DNA of 64,000 nucleotides from an uncultured Porphyromonas sp. (GTDB lineage Bacteria > Bacteroidota > Bacteroidia > Bacteroidales > Porphyromonadaceae), in NCBI GenBank assembly GCA_902490315.1, contig CABUDK010000001.1, positions 1 to 64,000 on the forward strand, read 5' to 3'. This document shows positions 52,772 through 60,498 of this stretch, in pieces. Within the stretch, counting starts at the first letter, position 1, and every line of letters begins with the position of its first letter. Made by a program: the position numbers and the translations under genes. A model generated the notes under the pieces. It was not told the DNA's origin. It saw nothing but the letters and a program-made list of their open reading frames with translations, and did no database searches.

Positions 52772-54559
52772 TTACTTGACACGGAGACCGAGCGTCTTCG
52801 TAAGGTAAGCGACCTCTTTGTAGTTTTCGACATAGTAAGCCGCGCGCTCCTGCGCCGTCGAGGCGTGTTGCGTCTGCTCGACAGCTGCGACCTCTGTCGT
52901 TAGCGTCAGGTGGTCATTGTGCAGCTTAGCCTTGAGGTAGCGCAGCAAGGTGCGCTCGACTCGCTCGAACGACTCTAGCTGTATGTTGCTTACCAGCGAG
53001 ACCGTGAGGTCATGCGGAGGCTGTAACTCAGGCGTCACCGTATGTAGCAGTTGTGAGAGATAGGCATCGTCCGTGATCTCGTCGTCTGCAAATGTGAGCC
53101 ACCACTTGAGTATCGCCTCTGGTGTGACAGGCTCGTCACGTAGCTCTGAGGTTGCACTAGACTCTGCCTCCTCTGCCTCACTGGAGGAAGCTTGCGAGGA
53201 GAGCGTCTCCTCCGCTTGGCGTTTGAGAGCTGATATACGTAGAGAGGATCCTTTGGGAGAGTAGGGCTTCGGTTGGCTAGTTGCTACCCGAGGACCCTTT
53301 TTTTTTTCGTCCGATGTAGGCGTTGGCGGAGCCTGATAGGTCGCTTGCGGTGTCTGTACGCTACTCTCTTGGGGAGCTGGAGCTGTTTCAGAAGCTTTCG
53401 GTGCCGGTTCGTTAGGAGCCGACGAAGCCGTTGCGGGCGCGACGGTAGCGTTCTTAAACGCCCCACACATCTCTGAGATGCCCATCAGAGTCAGCTCGAC
53501 CAGTAGGCGCTTAGCTTGCGATGAGCGGTAGTTGCGCTCGCAAGCGACGAGCTTGGTGATAGACTTGTAGAGAAAGAGCGGGTGGATCTGCTGCGCTAGC
53601 GTGGTAAAGCGCTCTGCGTGCACTCCCGTATAGGGAAAGAGCTGCATCGTCTCTGGAGTCCGTGCCACCAGCAGATTGCGCATAAAGTCGGCCAGCCCGA
53701 TGATCAGTTGTCGCATGGCAACCCCTTTGCCGAGGAGCTCATCGAGGAGTAGGAGCGTACGCTTGTAGTCACCACTATATAGGTAGGTGGTGAAGTAAAA
53801 GTAGTATTCGTCGTCTAGTATGTTGAGCGTCTGCAGCGTCTGCTCGTAGGAGATGACCCCGTCTTGCGCTGTACTAGCCAAGCGGTCAAAGAGCGAGAGC
53901 GCATCACGCATACCACCGTCAGCGATCCGCGCTATCGTGTCAAAAGAGCGCGGGTCGTACTGGAGACCCTCTGCATCAGCCACACGGCGCAACTGCTCAG
54001 CGATCTGCTCAGGCGGTATCGGCTTGAAGTCGTACACCTGACAGCGTGAGAGGATGGTGGGGAGGACTTTGTCCTTTTCAGTTGTAGCCAGGATAAAGAC
54101 CACATAGCCTGGTGGCTCCTCAAGCGTTTTGAGGAAAGCATTGAAGGCTCCCGACGAGAGCATGTGCACCTCGTCGATGATGTAGACCTTGTACTTGCCT
54201 TGCTGTGGACGTATGTAGACATCTTCGTTGAGACGGCGTATATCGTCGACCGAGTTGTTGGAAGCAGCATCTAGCTCGTATATGTTGAACGCTCGCTGAT
54301 GCAGAGCCGCCTGACAGTTGGGGCATACGCCACACGCCTCCCCTTGCGGGGTGAGCTGCTCGCAATTGATCGTGCGAGCTAAGATACGAGCTGCCGAGGT
54401 CTTACCCACACCACGAGGACCGCAGAAAAGGTAAGCGTGAGCTATCTTGCCTTGCTTGATAGCACTCTTGAGCGTGAGGCATATAGCCTCCTGCCCGAGC
54501 ATCTCATCGAAAGTCTGCGGGCGATACTTACGTGCTGATACTATGAAGTTGTCACTCAT
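52772..54559 (-). CDS. dnaX: DNA polymerase III subunit tau (and probably gamma)
   Basis: A 595-residue clamp-loader ATPase. The N-terminal AAA+ module has Walker A GPRGVGKTS, a four-Cys zinc module (CGVCPNC) and the Walker B region VYIIDEVHML. Domain III ends near residue 380. A Pro/Ala-rich linker follows, then the tau-specific C-terminus. The linker holds a run of ten A with A AAA AAG in frame at codons 420-421. A -1 shift reaches TAG after six codons, and the other frame also closes quickly, so a gamma-like product of about 427 residues is likely. The frame is open to 54598, but MSDNFIVSARKYRP at 54559 is the normal start and overlaps the upstream exporter gene by 8 bp. Confidence 0.95.
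   Translation of the reverse strand: MSDNFIVSARKYRPQTFDEMLGQEAICLTLKSAIKQGKIAHAYLFCGPRGVGKTSAARILARTINCEQLTPQGEACGVCPNCQAALHQRAFNIYELDAASNNSVDDIRRLNEDVYIRPQQGKYKVYIIDEVHMLSSGAFNAFLKTLEEPPGYVVFILATTEKDKVLPTILSRCQVYDFKPIPPEQIAEQLRRVADAEGLQYDPRSFDTIARIADGGMRDALSLFDRLASTAQDGVISYEQTLQTLNILDDEYYFYFTTYLYSGDYKRTLLLLDELLGKGVAMRQLIIGLADFMRNLLVARTPETMQLFPYTGVHAERFTTLAQQIHPLFLYKSITKLVACERNYRSSQAKRLLVELTLMGISEMCGAFKNATVAPATASSAPNEPAPKASETAPAPQESSVQTPQATYQAPPTPTSDEKKKGPRVATSQPKPYSPKGSSLRISALKRQAEETLSSQASSSEAEEAESSATSELRDEPVTPEAILKWWLTFADDEITDDAYLSQLLHTVTPELQPPHDLTVSLVSNIQLESFERVERTLLRYLKAKLHNDHLTLTTEVAAVEQTQHASTAQERAAYYVENYKEVAYLTKTLGLRVK
53297..53307 (-). promoter_or_regulatory. dnaX slippery site (A10 with A AAA AAG)
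   Basis: On the coding strand GAA AAA AAA AAG GGT gives ten consecutive A. The in-frame heptamer A AAA AAG is identical to the E. coli dnaX -1 frameshift site. The long A-run also resembles the slippery run that causes transcriptional slippage in Thermus dnaX. Downstream pairing potential is modest. Confidence 0.75.
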
Positions 54560-55841
54560 CTGCCTTAGAGTTGTCATCGTCCGTGTGCGCCTCCTCATAC
54601 TCCTCCTGCTCTGACTTGGTCAGGGCTGAGAGTCCGTTGTTTTGTACAATTTTAGAGAGACGCTCGAGAGACTTTGCTTCCTGAAGATCTGTAGAGGCGG
54701 TCGGCTTAGCCTTCGATCCAGGCACGAAGTCGTGACGATAGAGATTGATAAAGAGTATGATCAGGGAGAGAATCAGCGGGCCGAAGATGACGCCCCAGAA
54801 GCCGAAGAGCGAGAGACCGATGAAGACTCCGAAGATCGTGATCAGCGGGTGGATGTTTGCCATCTGCTTCTGTAGGAGTAGGCGCGCTACATTATCCACC
54901 CCACCGATGACGATGAAGCCGTATAGTCCCAAGAGAATCGCGTTGAGCCAGTCACCGTTGATCCCCATGATGACTGCTATCGGCACCCATACGATCATCG
55001 TGCCAAGTACTGGGATGATGGTCGTAAAGGTCGTTAGTACAGCAAAGAGCAGTGCATTGTCCACCCCAAAGATCAGGTAGCCTATGTAAGCAAAGACTCC
55101 CTGCACAATAGCCAAGAGCGGGATGCCGATAGCGTTGCTCTTGACGATGCTTATCGTCTCGCTGGAGACTGTCTTCTTATTGCATTCCGTAAAGGGTAGT
55201 AGCTCCTCCACCGCAGCCTCAAACTGGTCATAACCCCGTAGCATGAAGTAGAGGAGGAAGAGGATGATGAAGGCGTTGAGGAAGAATGAAGACATGCCCT
55301 GCAGCAAACCCTTTACCAGAGAGGTCGAGAAGCTCGTCAGCTTCTGCAGATTTTCATTACTCCACAGCTCTATGCCAAAGCGCTCCTCTACATCTTTGAT
55401 TACCTCTTGCGCTTGTGTCGTCAGCACATTCAGCGACTCAGGGTCAAAGGAGGAAAAGAGGTCGATCAGCATTAAGACAATCCCCAAGAGTGGTATGAGA
55501 AAGAAAAAGATAGCCTCTAGAGTCAGGAGCGACGCTGCCCAGCTGCGTCCCCACCGCTTGCGCTCCACGAGCCACTTCATCTGACCTCTCAGAAGGACGT
55601 AGATCGTCAAGGCTCCTAGCACGCCACTCATGTAGGGTAGGGCATGCTTACCGATGATCAGTAACAAAAGGAGAATCAGCGTGATCAGAGAGGTGCGAGG
55701 TGTCCAGAAGGATACCTTATATACAGGCTCTCCGTGCTTCGTACGACTATGTGTCAAGTCTTCTGGAGAGATATGATCACAACACTTTGTAGTAGACGAC
55801 GATTGCGAGGCGTCGTTAGGGGCTTTGCTATTTGCTGTCAT
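54552..55841 (-). CDS. AI-2E family transporter
   Basis: A 429-residue inner-membrane protein with about eight helices, of the AI-2E/PerM exporter family. Two N-terminal helices (ITLILLLLLIIG and VLGALTIYVLL), a central soluble region and a C-terminal group (IVQGVFAYIGYLIFGV, TFTTIIPVLGTMIVWVP, FGFWGVIFGPLI) match the family. Substrates vary and export of autoinducer-2 is proven for few members. The frame is open to 55892, but that codon is almost at the predicted transcription start, so the ATG at 55841 is preferred. dnaX overlaps its end. Confidence 0.88.
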   Translation of the reverse strand: MTANSKAPNDASQSSSTTKCCDHISPEDLTHSRTKHGEPVYKVSFWTPRTSLITLILLLLLIIGKHALPYMSGVLGALTIYVLLRGQMKWLVERKRWGRSWAASLLTLEAIFFFLIPLLGIVLMLIDLFSSFDPESLNVLTTQAQEVIKDVEERFGIELWSNENLQKLTSFSTSLVKGLLQGMSSFFLNAFIILFLLYFMLRGYDQFEAAVEELLPFTECNKKTVSSETISIVKSNAIGIPLLAIVQGVFAYIGYLIFGVDNALLFAVLTTFTTIIPVLGTMIVWVPIAVIMGINGDWLNAILLGLYGFIVIGGVDNVARLLLQKQMANIHPLITIFGVFIGLSLFGFWGVIFGPLILSLIILFINLYRHDFVPGSKAKPTASTDLQEAKSLERLSKIVQNNGLSALTKSEQEEYEEAHTDDDNSKADE

Positions 55842-55900
55842 AGAGCTAGGAGTGGGTTTTGAGAGATAACGTATATATTGTAGATCTATCAACTTTCATC

Positions 55901-55936
55901 CAAAGGTACGAAAAAAGAGATTAGAGGTTAGAAGGG
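55901..55936 (-). promoter_or_regulatory. Promoter with heptamer array ahead of the AI-2E family gene
   Basis: On the minus strand TACCTTTG (55908-55901) is preceded by three 7-bp units of the TCTAACC/TCTAATC type (seen on the plus strand as AGAGATT, AGAGGTT, AGAAGGG at 55916-55936). The array occupies the region where the -33 element should be. Confidence 0.65.
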
Positions 55937-55984
55937 AAAAGATCGGAGTGATCAGAGTGGATAGGAAGTAATCGGAGCGTGACG

Positions 55985-56100
55985 TGTAACGACTTATAGG
56001 GACGCACAGCTCGTGTCTAGCGGGAAGGCGTCCGTTGTGTCAAAGGTTACAGCGTCTTGATTTTAACGGGGACGGACGCACCGACGGTTTGCGTCCCCCT
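55985..56100. repeat. GTAGGGACGCAC family repeat, copy B (degenerate)
   Basis: Arms related to copy A (TAGGGACGCACAGC and GACGGTTTGCGTCCC) flank a spacer nearly identical to that of copy A (TCAAAGGTTACAGCGTC and TTTTAACGGGGACGG). The left arm carries an insertion, so pairing is poorer than in copies A and C. It lies between the AI-2E promoter and tRNA-Pro. Confidence 0.8.
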
Positions 56101-56115
56101 TCGATCTAAACGCAA

Positions 56116-56147
56116 CGAGAGCAGCTCACAACTATGAGCTGCTCTCG
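56116..56147 (-). terminator. Terminator after tRNA-Pro
   Basis: A perfect 13-bp stem (56116-56128 with 56135-56147) with a 6-nt loop lies 20 bp downstream of the tRNA on the minus strand. It is followed there by TTGCGTTTAG, a weak T tract. Confidence 0.7.
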
Positions 56148-56166
56148 CAGTAGGTCTCAACAACCT

Positions 56167-56244
56167 TGGTCGGGATGACTGGATTCGAACCAGCGACCTC
56201 ACGCCCCCCAGACGCGCACTCTAACCGGACTGAGCTACATCCCG
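56167..56244 (-). tRNA. tRNA-Pro (GGG), CCA encoded
   Basis: The acceptor CGGGATG pairs with CATCCCG, the discriminator is A and CCA is encoded in the gene (56169-56167). The anticodon loop CTGGGGG gives anticodon GGG. The T-arm has GGTTCGAATCC. The anticodon stem CGCGT/GCGTG contains two G-U pairs. Confidence 0.95.
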
Positions 56245-56256
56245 TATTTCGTTGTG

Positions 56257-56288
56257 CAAAGGTACAACTTATTTTTGGACTAGACAAA
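56257..56288 (-). promoter_or_regulatory. tRNA-Pro promoter
   Basis: On the minus strand TTTG (56288-56285), 20 bp of spacer and TACCTTTG (56264-56257), directly ahead of the tRNA. Confidence 0.75.
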
Positions 56289-56398
56289 CAACCATGAACA
56301 TAGCTACGAGCCGCATATCCCATTCCAAAACGCAACTGCGAGTGTGGGGCCACACGGGACGAGTAGCGATGTGTAGGAACGCACAGCAAGACGTCACC

Positions 56399-56519
56399 CT
56401 GTAGGGACGCACGGTCTGTGCGTCCGTCCCCGTTAAAAGTTACATCGTTAAGATCATTCTAAAACGGACGCACAGACCGTGCGTCCCTACAGCTGGCTAC
56501 ACGTTCCGTGCGTCCCTAC
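56399..56519. repeat. GTAGGGACGCAC family repeat, copy C, with extra half units
   Basis: Perfect 29-bp inverted arms (56399-56427 and 56464-56492) surround a 36-bp spacer. The spacer is the reverse complement type of copy A (CCCCGTTAAAA), so this copy is inverted. Half units follow (CGTTCCGTGCGTCCCTAC at 56502-56519) and precede it (GTGTAGGAACGCACAGC from 56371). Confidence 0.88.
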
Positions 56520-56539
56520 ATTTCGCTACACGTCTCCCC

Positions 56540-56586
56540 TCTAATCTCTAGCCTCTAAAATCTAATCTCTAATTTTCGTACCTTTG
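56540..56586 (+). promoter_or_regulatory. tkt promoter with heptamer array
   Basis: Five 7-bp units (TCTAATC, TCTAGCC, TCTAAAA, TCTAATC, TCTAATT at 56540-56574) are followed 4 bp on by TACCTTTG (56579-56586). The array takes the place of the -33 region, as in the AI-2E family promoter. Confidence 0.7.
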
Positions 56587-56649
56587 AAGTCGTAAGTTTT
56601 ACCCGTGAGACGATGATCTCACCTTTAAGTAAAGAACCTCTATCGCATT

Positions 56650-58737
56650 ATGAGCAACGAAATGACTGATCAGACTTTATCAACCCAAGAGCAGCCTATG
56701 AGCATCGCTGAGCGTGCTGCCGACAACATCCGTGCCCTCGCCATATCGATGGTCGAGCGCGCTAAGAGTGGCCACCCAGGTGGGGCTATGGGCGGAGCGG
56801 ACTTTATCCAGGTCCTCTTCTCCGAGCAACTGCGCTATGACCCACGCCACCCGGAGCACCCCGCACGGGATCGCTTCTTTATGGATCCTGGCCATATGTC
56901 GCCAATGCTCTACGCACAGTTGGCGCTGGCGGGATTCTTTACGATGGATGAGCTGGCAGCCTTCCGCTCGTGGGGCAGTCCTACGCCAGGACACCCAGAG
57001 CTATGTCGTAGCCGTATGATCGAGAACACCAGTGGTCCGCTGGGACAGGGACACACCTACGCTGTGGGTGCCGCCATTGCGGCGAAGTTCCTCCAGCACC
57101 GTCTTGGTGACACGCTGATGCCACAGCGTATCTACGCTTTTATCTCTGATGGCGGTATCCAAGAGGAGATCAGTCAGGGTGCGGGGCGCATCGCGGGCGA
57201 CCTAGGGCTGGACAACCTGATCATGTATTACGACTGCAACGACATACAGCTCTCGACACGTGTCGAGGATATCACGGCTGAGGACGTTGCGGCTAAGTAT
57301 GATGCGTGGGGCTGGAACGTCTTTGAGGTGCCGGGCAATGACTCTGCGGCGCTGAGTCAGGTGCTACAAGACGCTATCGAGACTTCCGAAGAGACGGGTG
57401 CTCCGACGCTTATCATTGGCTACACCAATATGGCTTACAAGGCGGTCGACGAGGAGGGTAACCCGCTCGCAAACTTGATTGCAACGCACGGGCAACCGAT
57501 CTCTAAGGCGGGAGCTTCGTATGCTAAGACGATGCAGGCACTGGGTGCCGACCCGGACAATCCTTTCACCATATACGAGGATGTAGCTGCCTTCTACGCT
57601 GATCGTCGTGAGGAACTCATCGCCTACTGGGATGGTCAGTACAAGATCCAGGAGAAATACAAGAAGGAGCACCCTGATCAGGCGAAGCTCTATGACCGTT
57701 GGTTTGCTGCAGAGCCTACCTACGATGTGGCTTGGCAGGAGATAGCTCAGAAGGCTAATCAGGCAACGCGTGCCGCCTCGGCAACGGTGCTCGGTGAGCT
57801 GGCTAAGCGGGTGGACAACCTGATCGTTGCCTCGGCCGACCTCTCGAACTCGGACAAGACGGACGGCTATCTCAAGGGTACGAAGGCTCTGGAGGCGGGC
57901 GACTTCTCAGGCAAGTTCCTCCAGGCGGGTGTCTCGGAGCTTACGATGGCAGCAATCTGCGTGGGTATCACCCTGCATGGCGGTATGCGTGCTGCGTGCG
58001 GTACCTTCTTTGTCTTCTCAGACTATATGAAGCCTGTCATTCGTATGGCTGGGCTGATGGAGCAGCCCGTTATCTTCATCTGGTCGCACGACTCCTTTAG
58101 AGTTGGTGAGGACGGACCGACGCATGAGCCGGTTGAGCAGGAGGCGCAGATACGTCTCCTCGAGCATCTGCACAATCACTCGGGTCGTCGTGCCCTACAG
58201 GTGCTACGCCCTGCCGACGTACATGAGGCTACGGTCGCCTGGCAGATGGCTATGGAAAACCTCCACACGCCGACGGCTCTCATCCTCTCTCGCCAAAACA
58301 TCCAAGACTTACCTAATCCCACCTACGAGCGTGCTTGCCAGTTGAAGCATGGCGCTTACGTGGTCTCTGAAACGACGCCTGCTGGCGAGACGCCCGACTT
58401 GACGCTCATTGCCTCGGGTAGTGAGGTGAGCACGCTGGTACAGGCTGCTGAGCTACTCCAAGGCAAGGGGCACAAGCTGCGCATCGTCTCGGTACCGAGC
58501 GAAGGGCTCTTCTTCGATCAGCCTGAAGCGTATCGTGAGAGCGTGATCCCCGCTGAGGGCGCACGCTTCGGTCTGACAGCTGGTCTGCCTGTGACGCTCC
58601 TCCGCTTGGTCGGGGATATGGAACATATCCATGGGTTGGAGAGCTTCGGCTTCTCCGCTCCCTACACAGTACTCGATGAGAAGCTCGGCTTCACCGCTGA
58701 GGCGGTAGCACAGCGTATCGAGGAGCTTTGCCGATAG
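56650..58737 (+). CDS. tkt: Transketolase
   Basis: A 695-residue thiamine-diphosphate enzyme that moves two-carbon units in the pentose phosphate pathway. The N-terminal KSGHPGGAMGGAD segment and the ThDP site region (GDGGIQEEISQGA-like, here SDGGIQEEISQGAGRIAGDL) are present. The pyrimidine domain has WSHDSFRVGEDGPTHEPVEQ and the C-terminal domain SEVSTLVQAAELL. The length fits full-size transketolase. The TPR protein gene follows 12 bp downstream, and RNase HI and the ATP-grasp-like gene continue at short gaps. Confidence 0.97.
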   Translation: MSNEMTDQTLSTQEQPMSIAERAADNIRALAISMVERAKSGHPGGAMGGADFIQVLFSEQLRYDPRHPEHPARDRFFMDPGHMSPMLYAQLALAGFFTMDELAAFRSWGSPTPGHPELCRSRMIENTSGPLGQGHTYAVGAAIAAKFLQHRLGDTLMPQRIYAFISDGGIQEEISQGAGRIAGDLGLDNLIMYYDCNDIQLSTRVEDITAEDVAAKYDAWGWNVFEVPGNDSAALSQVLQDAIETSEETGAPTLIIGYTNMAYKAVDEEGNPLANLIATHGQPISKAGASYAKTMQALGADPDNPFTIYEDVAAFYADRREELIAYWDGQYKIQEKYKKEHPDQAKLYDRWFAAEPTYDVAWQEIAQKANQATRAASATVLGELAKRVDNLIVASADLSNSDKTDGYLKGTKALEAGDFSGKFLQAGVSELTMAAICVGITLHGGMRAACGTFFVFSDYMKPVIRMAGLMEQPVIFIWSHDSFRVGEDGPTHEPVEQEAQIRLLEHLHNHSGRRALQVLRPADVHEATVAWQMAMENLHTPTALILSRQNIQDLPNPTYERACQLKHGAYVVSETTPAGETPDLTLIASGSEVSTLVQAAELLQGKGHKLRIVSVPSEGLFFDQPEAYRESVIPAEGARFGLTAGLPVTLLRLVGDMEHIHGLESFGFSAPYTVLDEKLGFTAEAVAQRIEELCR

Positions 58738-58749
58738 TGGACAAGAACT

Positions 58750-59766
58750 ATGGGACTATTCTCACGCTTCAAGAAATCAAATAAAAAGTCTCCTGTCTCA
58801 ACCGAAGAGGTCGAGCAGGAGGCGACTGACGTCACGCAGGAGGTAGCGGAGCAAACAACGGACCCCAAGGCGGACACGCTCAAGGCGAACACGCTGAAGT
58901 TTGACGCGCTCCGGGCGCTCAAGATAGGCGAGGTGGACTTTGCGATACGCGCTCTGCGCACTTCGCTGGAGGAGATTGACGACCCTGAGTGTCGCCTTTA
59001 CCTAACGCAAGCATTGCAGCGCAAGCCCGACTTAGCTGGCTCGATGGCTGAGCTGACCACCATACTGGAGGCGTACCCTGACTACCCGGCGGCGCTCTAT
59101 GAAGCGACCAAGGTAGCTAACGGGCTAGACCAGCACAGCGAGACGATTGCCTACGCCGAGCGCGCCTTGGCGACCGAGCTGGAGACGGCACAGCAAGCTG
59201 AGCTACACCGTATGAAAGCTCAGGCGCAGCTGGCTCTAAGCGAGTCTGAGCAAGCACTCGCGACCATCGACCAAGCATTACAGCTGACGGACGAAGTGCC
59301 CCTTTACTGGCTCATCAAGGTGAAGGTGCTGATAGCACTGGAGCGTTGGGAGGAGGCTTTGGCGGTTGCTTTGGAGACGGCGGAGAAGTTTCCCGAGGAG
59401 GAGCGTGCTTACCTCTACGAGGGTTTGATCACTTACCATGAGGGCGACAAGGAGCGTGCTGAGCGTGCTTTCCGACAGGTGGTGGAGACGGATCCTTTCA
59501 ACGTGGAGGGCTATATGCATCTGACGCATCTCGTAGAGGAGCTACGGGGCGAGGCGGCTGCTGCCGATGAGATGGAGCAGGCTCTGGAGATGATTCCCCA
59601 GCCGACCCGTGCGCTCCTAGAGTATGCCGCCTCACTGTATAAGGCGTGCGACCGCACAGAGCAGTATGAGGGCGTGCAGCAACTGCTGGCGGATCTTCCT
59701 GAGGGCGCTGAGACGCAGACGGGTGAAGTCAACTTCGCCAATCTGTACGCTGGTGGCTTTTACTAG
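58750..59766 (+). CDS. TPR repeat protein
   Basis: A 338-residue soluble, strongly helical, acidic protein. After a basic first segment (FSRFKKSNKKSP) and an acidic linker, TPR-type helix pairs run from about residue 55 to 320. Examples are ALYEATKVANGLDQHSETIAYAERAL, ALATIDQALQLTDEVPLYWLIKVK and AYLYEGLITYHEGDKERAERAFRQVV. It has no signal peptide or membrane helix. TPR proteins hold partner proteins together. The partner here is unknown. It sits between tkt and the RNase HI gene, 12 and 14 bp from each. Confidence 0.85.
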   Translation: MGLFSRFKKSNKKSPVSTEEVEQEATDVTQEVAEQTTDPKADTLKANTLKFDALRALKIGEVDFAIRALRTSLEEIDDPECRLYLTQALQRKPDLAGSMAELTTILEAYPDYPAALYEATKVANGLDQHSETIAYAERALATELETAQQAELHRMKAQAQLALSESEQALATIDQALQLTDEVPLYWLIKVKVLIALERWEEALAVALETAEKFPEEERAYLYEGLITYHEGDKERAERAFRQVVETDPFNVEGYMHLTHLVEELRGEAAAADEMEQALEMIPQPTRALLEYAASLYKACDRTEQYEGVQQLLADLPEGAETQTGEVNFANLYAGGFY

Positions 59767-59780
59767 AAAAGACGAACTCT

Positions 59781-60479
59781 ATGTCAGCCAAGCAGCGCAA
59801 GTGGTACGTCGTATGGGAGGGTTATCGACCAGGCGTCTATGATGACTGGCAAGACTGCAAGATGCAGATCGAGGGCTTTCAAGGGGCTAAGTATAAGTCT
59901 TACCTCACGGCAGAGCAAGCGCAAGAAGCCTTCGAACTAGGCTACGACGAGGGACGCAAGCTGGGACAGCAGCATCGTGTCGCCAAGCCTGAGAGCAATA
60001 AGCTACAAGTGCAGCACAGTGTAGCGCAAGCACCTGATCAACTCATCGGTGACAAGGTAGCGCCAAAAGGTTTCCTCAACCACTCGATAGCGGTCGACGG
60101 AGCCTGCTCGTCCAACCCAGGCGTGACGGAGTATCGCGGTGTCTACACTTTTAGCCATGCGGAGCTCTTTCGGGCGGTGATCCCATGGGGTACCAACAAC
60201 ATTGGCGAGTACCTGGCCATCGTTCATGCGTTGGCTCTTATGGAGCAGGGCAAGCTCCCGCCTCTGCCTATCTACTCCGACAGCAAGGTGGCACTCGGCT
60301 GGGTGGCTCAGGCACGTTGCCGTACGCGGCTCGACTCGACTGATCCACGTAGTGCTAAGACCTACGAACTGATAAGGCGTGCCACACATTGGCTGAAGAC
60401 GCACACCTTTCGGGTACCACTATTGAAGTGGGACACGGTCGCTTGGGGCGAGATCCCCGCAGACTTCGGTCGTAAGTAG
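59781..60479 (+). CDS. Ribonuclease HI with N-terminal hybrid-binding domain
   Basis: A 232-residue enzyme that cuts the RNA of RNA-DNA hybrids. The N-terminal viroplasmin-like domain (KWYVVWEGYRPGVYDDWQDC, residues ~7-50) binds hybrids. The RNase H domain follows, with acidic residues in IAVDGACSSNPG, GEYLAIVHALA and YSDSKVAL and a final WGEIPADFGRK. This form, with variant end sequence, is typical of Bacteroidota. It lies between the TPR gene and the ATP-grasp-like gene in the tkt unit. Confidence 0.93.
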   Translation: MSAKQRKWYVVWEGYRPGVYDDWQDCKMQIEGFQGAKYKSYLTAEQAQEAFELGYDEGRKLGQQHRVAKPESNKLQVQHSVAQAPDQLIGDKVAPKGFLNHSIAVDGACSSNPGVTEYRGVYTFSHAELFRAVIPWGTNNIGEYLAIVHALALMEQGKLPPLPIYSDSKVALGWVAQARCRTRLDSTDPRSAKTYELIRRATHWLKTHTFRVPLLKWDTVAWGEIPADFGRK

Positions 60480-60498
60480 CCACGTCATTACTGAGGCC

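Noticed and set aside
53284..53466. 60-codon alternative frame inside dnaX
   Set aside because: It is the alternative frame ending next to the slippery A-run. It is informative about stop placement but is not a separate gene.
56132..56389. 85-codon minus-strand frame
   Set aside because: It covers tRNA-Pro and its promoter and contains no protein motif.
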